Shown in pieces: positions 62,022-64,000 of a stretch of 64,000 bases of DNA. The notes below the pieces were generated by a model. The model saw only the letters and a list, made by a program, of their open reading frames with translations. It had not been told where the DNA came from and did no database searches. The translations under genes were made by a program, and so were the position numbers. Numbering within the stretch: the first letter of the stretch is position 1; every line of letters starts with the position of its first letter. The DNA is from Apodemus sylvaticus (taxonomy: Eukaryota; Chordata; Mammalia; Rodentia; Muridae): positions 79,790,846 through 79,854,845 of the forward strand of contig NC_067485.1 of assembly GCF_947179515.1 (NCBI RefSeq), given 5' to 3'.

Positions 62022-63921
62022 ACTTAATAAAAATAAAATATTTTTTTGAATTTTAGAAGACAATGCTAATACCAAGTAGAAGAGAGGAGCCAATAAAAAA
62101 AGAGCAGTAGTCTAAGAGTGTCTACTCAAAATATCATATGGCAGAGTCATCATGAAAGGATTCAGCATCCTTTACCAAAGTGACTCCAGAGAGCTGCGTC
62201 AATCCTCCAGTCACATGAAGAAGCAGCTATAAAAACAATAAATTCATGAATTTCTTAGGCAAATGGATGGAACTAGAAAATATCCTGAGTGAGGTAATCC
62301 AATTACAAAAGAAAACACATTGCATGCACTAAGTGATAAATGAATATTATCCCAGAAGCTCGGAATACCCAAGATATAATTCAGAGACCATATGCAGCTT
62401 AATAAGATGGAAGACCAAAGTGTGGATACTTTGGTCCTCCTTAGAATAGGTACAAAATATACATGAGGGGAAATACAAAGACAAAGAGTGGAGCGGAGAC
62501 TGAAGGAAAGACCATCCAGAGACTGCCCCACCTGGGGATCCACCCCATATACAGTTACCAAATCCAGACACTATTGTGGATGCCACCAAGTGTTAGCTGA
62601 CAGGAGCCTGATGTATCTGTCTCATGAGAGGCCCTGCCAGTGCCTGACAAGTACAGAGGGGGATGCTCTCAGTCAACCATTGAACTGAGCACAGGGTTCC
62701 CAATGGAGGAGCTAGAGAAAGGAACCAAGGAGCTGAAGGGTTTTACAGCCCCACAGGAGGAAGAACAATATGAACCAGCCAGCACCCCCAAAGCTCCCAG
62801 GGACTTAACCACCAACCAAAGAGTACACAAGGAGGGGACCCATGGCTCCAGCCACATGAGTAGCAAAGGATAGCCTGGTAAGACATCAATAAGAAGAGAG
62901 GCCTTTGGACCTGTGAAGGCTCATTGCCCCAGTGTAGGGGAATTCCAGGAGAGGAACTGGGAGTGGTAAGTTAATGCACAGAGGGAGGGGGATGGGATAG
63001 GGGGTTTCAGAGGGGAGACCTGGAAAAGGAGTAACATTTGAAATGTAAATATAGAAAATATCTAATAAAAAATTAAGGAAAATACAAATAATAAAAGAAA
63101 AAGAAAGAGAGAGAGAGAAAGAAAGGAAGGAAGGAAGAGAGAGAGAGAGAGAGAAAGAAAATCACGCTCCCTCCCCAAAAAAATCAAACAAACCAAAAAG
63201 AAGTAACAAAAAGGCACACCCCACCAATTTAATGTATTGGCTGACTGGCCTGTTCCATTTTGTTGAAACACATGAGTCTAATGTAACAACCCCAAGGCCA
63301 TGGTGTCAAGCTCGCTCACTGAAGCTCTGAAGGCTTGCTGGCAGCTTCTGCTGAGACTAGTTTTCTGTTCGTTGATATCAAGCATGCCTATGTTTGGGCA
63401 ATTCACCCTCATCAATAGCACACACAGGGGCTGCATGCAGAACTCCTACCTTTTCTCTGCCTCATGAGCTCTTCAATAAAATGCAAAATAGTGTCACAAC
63501 TGTACTGCTCACAGTCCTTTGAGTTTCCCTCACATGATATTAGTTCCTTAAGGTCAAGCATATGATTTCCTTGTTCTTTGACCTATAAAATGAATAATAG
63601 CAATTTCAGATATTGTCATGTTGGGTACCCCATACACTATAAAGAAGAGACCCGTGTTTTACATAAGTAACAAGCAAAATGCTTCTGAAAGACCAGAGTT
63701 TGAAAGGAAAGACACCTTTACTATTGGTGACTTTTAAAACTATTTTGGAAAGAAATATTTGAATATAACAAAAGAATCTTAAGTTTTATTTTATTTTATA
63801 CTATATTTCTAAGTCCATTTATTATGTATTACTTTGATTTTTATACTGTATCTTAATAAATATGATTTGAAATTAATTTTTGCATACCTCTTCTTTTTCA
63901 TTGGAAGTTTTCTTTGAAGAC
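43744..63921 (-). CDS. ANKRD26/CCDC144-like coiled-coil gene, eight visible exons
   Basis: Join, in transcription order: 63921-63888, 63582-63450, 58920-58722, 53269-53191, 49558-49464, 46417-46291, 45045-44755, 43946-43744. The total is 1161 bases (387 codons) without a stop. All borders are AG/GT and all phases agree. The product is nearly all charged coiled coil with no signal peptide or membrane segment. Blocks resembling ANKRD26 as I recall it appear in the same order: DCE..IEEL (about residue 35), KHNCEL (85), ELCSLR (120), NGEFS (195), NMVE...IEEQAR (290) and EKYRAEL (370). ANKRD26-family proteins act as cytoplasmic or centrosomal scaffolds. Ankyrin repeats, if any, would lie upstream beyond 64000. 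The long CCDC144C block is absent. The gene may be a rodent-specific paralogue. Expression is unproven. Confidence 0.8.
44755..45045 (-). CDS. Exon g of the coiled-coil gene
   Basis: 291 bases, exactly 97 codons, phase 0 on both sides. It runs from LESMETKLQQELIRCQ to EKINQENQVLR. LKADMDKNMVERSEVENHKK and AIEEQARSQ correspond to the NMVELGQVKQYKQEIEERAR region of ANKRD26. Acceptor is ttttcactcag and donor is gtaact. This is the longest exon and the best evidence of coding potential. Confidence 0.88.
45313..45432. repeat. (CA)n then (GA)n tract
   Basis: A short (CA)n run (45313-45330) is followed by about 100 bp of GA/GAGG, in the intron between exons g and f. Confidence 0.95.
45433..46290. 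other. Intron sequence without clear elements
   Basis: AT-rich intron between exons g and f. A 30-base phrase is tandemly repeated near 45660-45720 (each copy with 'ccctttcaagaaatgaag'-like wording). Confidence 0.5.
46291..46417 (-). CDS. Exon f of the coiled-coil gene
   Basis: 127 bases: (R)YMDLCTMMEEDSDGHQ, then NGEFSGYNASSTSHCEED and TVLKLREK, phase 2 in and 0 out. NGEFS matches the YENGEFS block of ANKRD26. It is a less helical linker between two coils. Acceptor is atttgtctag and donor is gtgaat. Confidence 0.82.
46725..46868 (+). mobile_element. L1 3' end fragment
   Basis: 'Ccaggacagagaagtaggag', 'ggaagaaggcttagggaaat', 'ggggaaccaggaaaggaaaa' and 'cattttgaatgtaaacaaag' are an L1 3' UTR end, antisense to the host gene. 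Confidence 0.75.
47031..47092. repeat. (TG)n microsatellite
   Basis: About 30 TG units with one GAATG break, in the intron between exons f and e. Confidence 0.95.
47093..48180. other. Intron sequence, one possible mid-repeat
   Basis: 47270-47450 has 'ttatcaacttgacagacaca' and 'catgcctgtgggaacatttt', wording of a common rodent mid-repeat. The rest is unassigned AT-rich intron. Confidence 0.4.
48204..48328. repeat. (GA)n microsatellite
   Basis: A polypurine GA tract of about 120 bp, pure from about 48256. Confidence 0.96.
48475..48780 (-). repeat. Rodent dispersed mid-repeat, reverse
   Basis: 'Gaatcatctgccagggatgg', 'gcattttctcaattgtggtt', 'cttgcttctcagatatgtct' and 'gtgtcaagttgacaaaatca' match the family at 5845-6215. 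No gene. Confidence 0.55.
48781..49463. other. AT-rich intron sequence
   Basis: No recognisable element before exon e's donor side. Confidence 0.5.
49464..49558 (-). CDS. Exon e of the coiled-coil gene
   Basis: 95 bases: AQEEQFKLYLSLTQSLHEMR then RRNRELEEEID and two bases, phase 0 in and 2 out. The acceptor (ctgaaaag) follows a weaker pyrimidine tract that includes a run of T. The donor is gtatga. Strong heptad pattern. Confidence 0.78.
49795..49935 (-). repeat. B3 SINE
   Basis: Minus strand: 'ggggccaatgagatgactaa', 'gtgtgtaagagcacttgctg', 'cagaaacctgggttaaggtc', 'ccagcatccatgtgtcaatg'. This is the B3 head and body. Confidence 0.82.
49936..50969. other. Unassigned intron sequence, probably an old repeat
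   Basis: The C/T-rich stretch 50040-50920 differs from the AT-rich introns around it and looks like an old interspersed element. I cannot name it, and its short frames have no recognisable protein. Confidence 0.35.
50970..51335 (+). repeat. Rodent dispersed mid-repeat
   Basis: 'Agtgtgatggttgggatatg', 'catggttcttgggaagagac', 'ctttgaagctccacccattt', 'ggacctctgaacctataagc' and 'cagcaatagaaagcctaaga' match a common murid element with the same type of right end as 3010-3425. Confidence 0.6.
51600..52405 (+). mobile_element. Lx-type L1 3' UTR
   Basis: 'Gaccacctccagtagataga', 'gcagggacaacactggagca', 'gagactgaagtaaaggccat', 'gcttgatgccctagagaatc' and 'acatttgaaatgcaaataaa' match the Lx 3' UTRs at 20900-21590 and 62400-63060. 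5' truncated, antisense to the host gene. Confidence 0.85.
52406..53190. other. Intron sequence
   Basis: No recognisable element or further exon. Confidence 0.4.
53191..53269 (-). CDS. Exon d of the coiled-coil gene
   Basis: 79 bases: ATLESLELNDAASLQAEENE then ELSRTP, phase 2 in and 0 out. Acceptor is tatttttag and donor is gtaagt, a consensus match. It is short and acidic. In ANKRD26 the CCDC144C block begins after this point, but here only this exon, the next and the start of exon f lie in its place. Confidence 0.78.
53270..56392. other. Long intron sequence without clear elements
   Basis: About 3 kb between exon d and an L1 piece. It is neither strongly repetitive nor coding, and no splice-flanked frame fits between exons c and d. 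Confidence 0.4.
56393..57285 (-). mobile_element. L1 5' end (5' UTR and ORF1 start), 3' part missing
   Basis: On the minus strand the ORF1 start is clear: MARGKHKNISNRNQYYLATS, then a coiled-coil start with LKEI.EN wording down to about 56393. Upstream of it, 56720-56770 and 57115-57285 resemble L1 5' UTR. The 56775-57110 interval does not and may be an inserted repeat. The piece lies in sense with the host gene. Confidence 0.7.
57286..57533 (+). mobile_element. URR1-type nonautonomous DNA transposon
   Basis: 'Actgtgaccctttaatatag', 'tacttcatgattgtaatttt', 'gctattttgtgtattgtaat', 'gtgaaagggtcatttaaccc' and 'cacacaggttgagaagaacc' follow the rodent hAT-type URR1 from end to end. Confidence 0.8.
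57534..58721. other. AT-rich intron sequence
   Basis: Very AT-rich. No recognisable element before exon c's donor side. Confidence 0.5.
58722..58920 (-). CDS. Exon c of the coiled-coil gene
   Basis: 199 bases encoding (D)INSEILVKIWGAVYT through to AELQDELCSL(R). The motif KHNCELIEEDCERI corresponds to KKNHCELL in ANKRD26, and ELCSLR is shared outright. Heptad repeats dominate. Acceptor is ctccaatacag and donor is gtagga. The open frame runs a few codons into both introns, which is incidental. Confidence 0.85.
58921..61270. other. Intron sequence, mostly unassigned
   Basis: Includes a local duplication at about 60241-60330, where 'cacagatatgggtattaatt' occurs twice about 50 bases apart. 60950-61210 ('gccaccattgctgactcttg', 'gttggtatccggagactact', 'gggctagaaagtttattgaa') looks like a dispersed rodent repeat that I cannot name. 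Confidence 0.4.
61272..61600 (+). repeat. Degraded SINE with (TTTTG)n insert
   Basis: A tRNA-like head ('gacaagatttctcagtcatt', 'aaagtgtttgctatgcaagc'), a (TTTTG)n run at 61375-61402, then a body with 'gcatgatggtacattctgtc', 'ggaggcatagacaggagga'. It resembles the B2/B4 or RSINE group. Confidence 0.5.
61731..62015 (+). repeat. Degraded SINE ending in (CA)n
   Basis: 'Gggtgttggctgcacaagca', 'tgagaacctgagaccaaacc', 'aagcccagcctttgagagct' and 'ctcagtgaggtaccatctca' follow a B3/RSINE-like order. Its end has become (CA)n at 61985-62013. Confidence 0.5.
62225..63085 (+). mobile_element. Lx-type L1 3' end
   Basis: Begins in the last ORF2 codons ('cttaggcaaatggatggaac', 'ctgagtgaggtaatccaatt'). It continues through an Lx 3' UTR ('gagaggccctgccagtgcct', 'caatggaggagctagagaaa') to 'tttgaaatgtaaatatagaa'. 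It is parallel to 42690-43541. 5' truncated, antisense to the host gene. Confidence 0.88.
63095..63163. repeat. GA/GAAA/GGAA simple repeat
   Basis: A polypurine tract that follows the A tail of the L1 3' end and probably grew from it. Confidence 0.93.
63450..63582 (-). CDS. Exon b of the coiled-coil gene
   Basis: 133 bases, phase 0 in and phase 1 out. It starts VKEQGNHMLDLKELI and ends IEELMRQRK plus one base. It carries a DCEQYS...ILHFIEEL block that lines up with the DCELPHS...LLIEQL part of ANKRD26 just before its first central coil. Acceptor is ttttatag and donor is gtaggag. Confidence 0.8.
63888..63921 (-). CDS. Exon a of the coiled-coil gene
   Basis: 34 bases: one base finishing an upstream codon, then SSKKTSNEKEE, ending in phase 0. 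Acceptor is tttttgtag and donor is gtatgc. Its incoming phase shows that at least one more exon lies to the right of the window. A small exon like this is credible mainly because it joins in frame. Confidence 0.65.
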
Positions 63922-64000
63922 CTACAAAAAATGAAATACTTTCAGATGAATATTAAACTTGTAAAATAAAACACAAAAAATGTTTATTTTCCCTATCCAT

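Noticed and set aside
1..64000. CRISPR arrays, operons or prokaryotic systems
   Set aside because: All regular repeats are mammalian microsatellites, and all coding sequence is exonic or L1.

Overview
This window is nuclear DNA from a murid rodent. It is packed with B1, B2, B3, B4 and ID-like SINEs, L1 elements of several ages, a URR1-type rodent DNA transposon, and long (GA)n, (TG)n, (GAAA)n and (GGAA)n tracts. Rat is my best guess for the genus, because the young L1 3' ends (28118-28331, 40115-40392, 41337-41906) look like the rat L1 3' UTR as I remember it. This is not proven, and the scarcity of classic ID elements argues mildly against it. There are no bacterial or viral genes.

The one host gene I can support lies on the minus strand from 63921 down to 43744. 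Eight exons with GT-AG borders join in a single open frame of 387 codons, and every intron phase agrees. The predicted protein is almost entirely coiled coil. Several blocks match the ANKRD26/CCDC144/ANKRD30 family, including DCE...IEEL, KHNCEL, ELCSLR, NGEFS, NMVE...IEE.AR and EKYRAEL. Compared with ANKRD26 as I recall it, the long central coiled-coil (CCDC144C) block between ELCSLR and NGEFS is replaced by only about 86 residues. The 5' end lies beyond 64000. The last visible exon ends mid-codon, and no terminal exon was found to its left.

Layout: 1-15200 is intergenic sequence rich in SINEs and microsatellites, with two CTCF-type motifs (2849 and 12822) and a weaker SINE-borne one (8418). 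15236-21598 holds three L1 pieces: an internally deleted copy, an ORF1 relic, and an Lx-type copy whose 5' part is inverted (twin priming). 21600-27500 is AT-rich and nearly empty. 28118-33645 is an old Lx-type L1 with a young L1 3' end beside it and a pure poly(T) insert bounded by target-site duplications. 33762-40392 is a full-length L1 with a 16-bp target-site duplication and a GC-rich 5' UTR. Its two ORFs are each broken once, ORF2 exactly at the reverse transcriptase FADD motif. 41138-43541 is an older L1 split by a younger one. 43744-63921 is the coiled-coil gene, whose introns carry mostly antisense L1 3' ends, SINEs and simple repeats.
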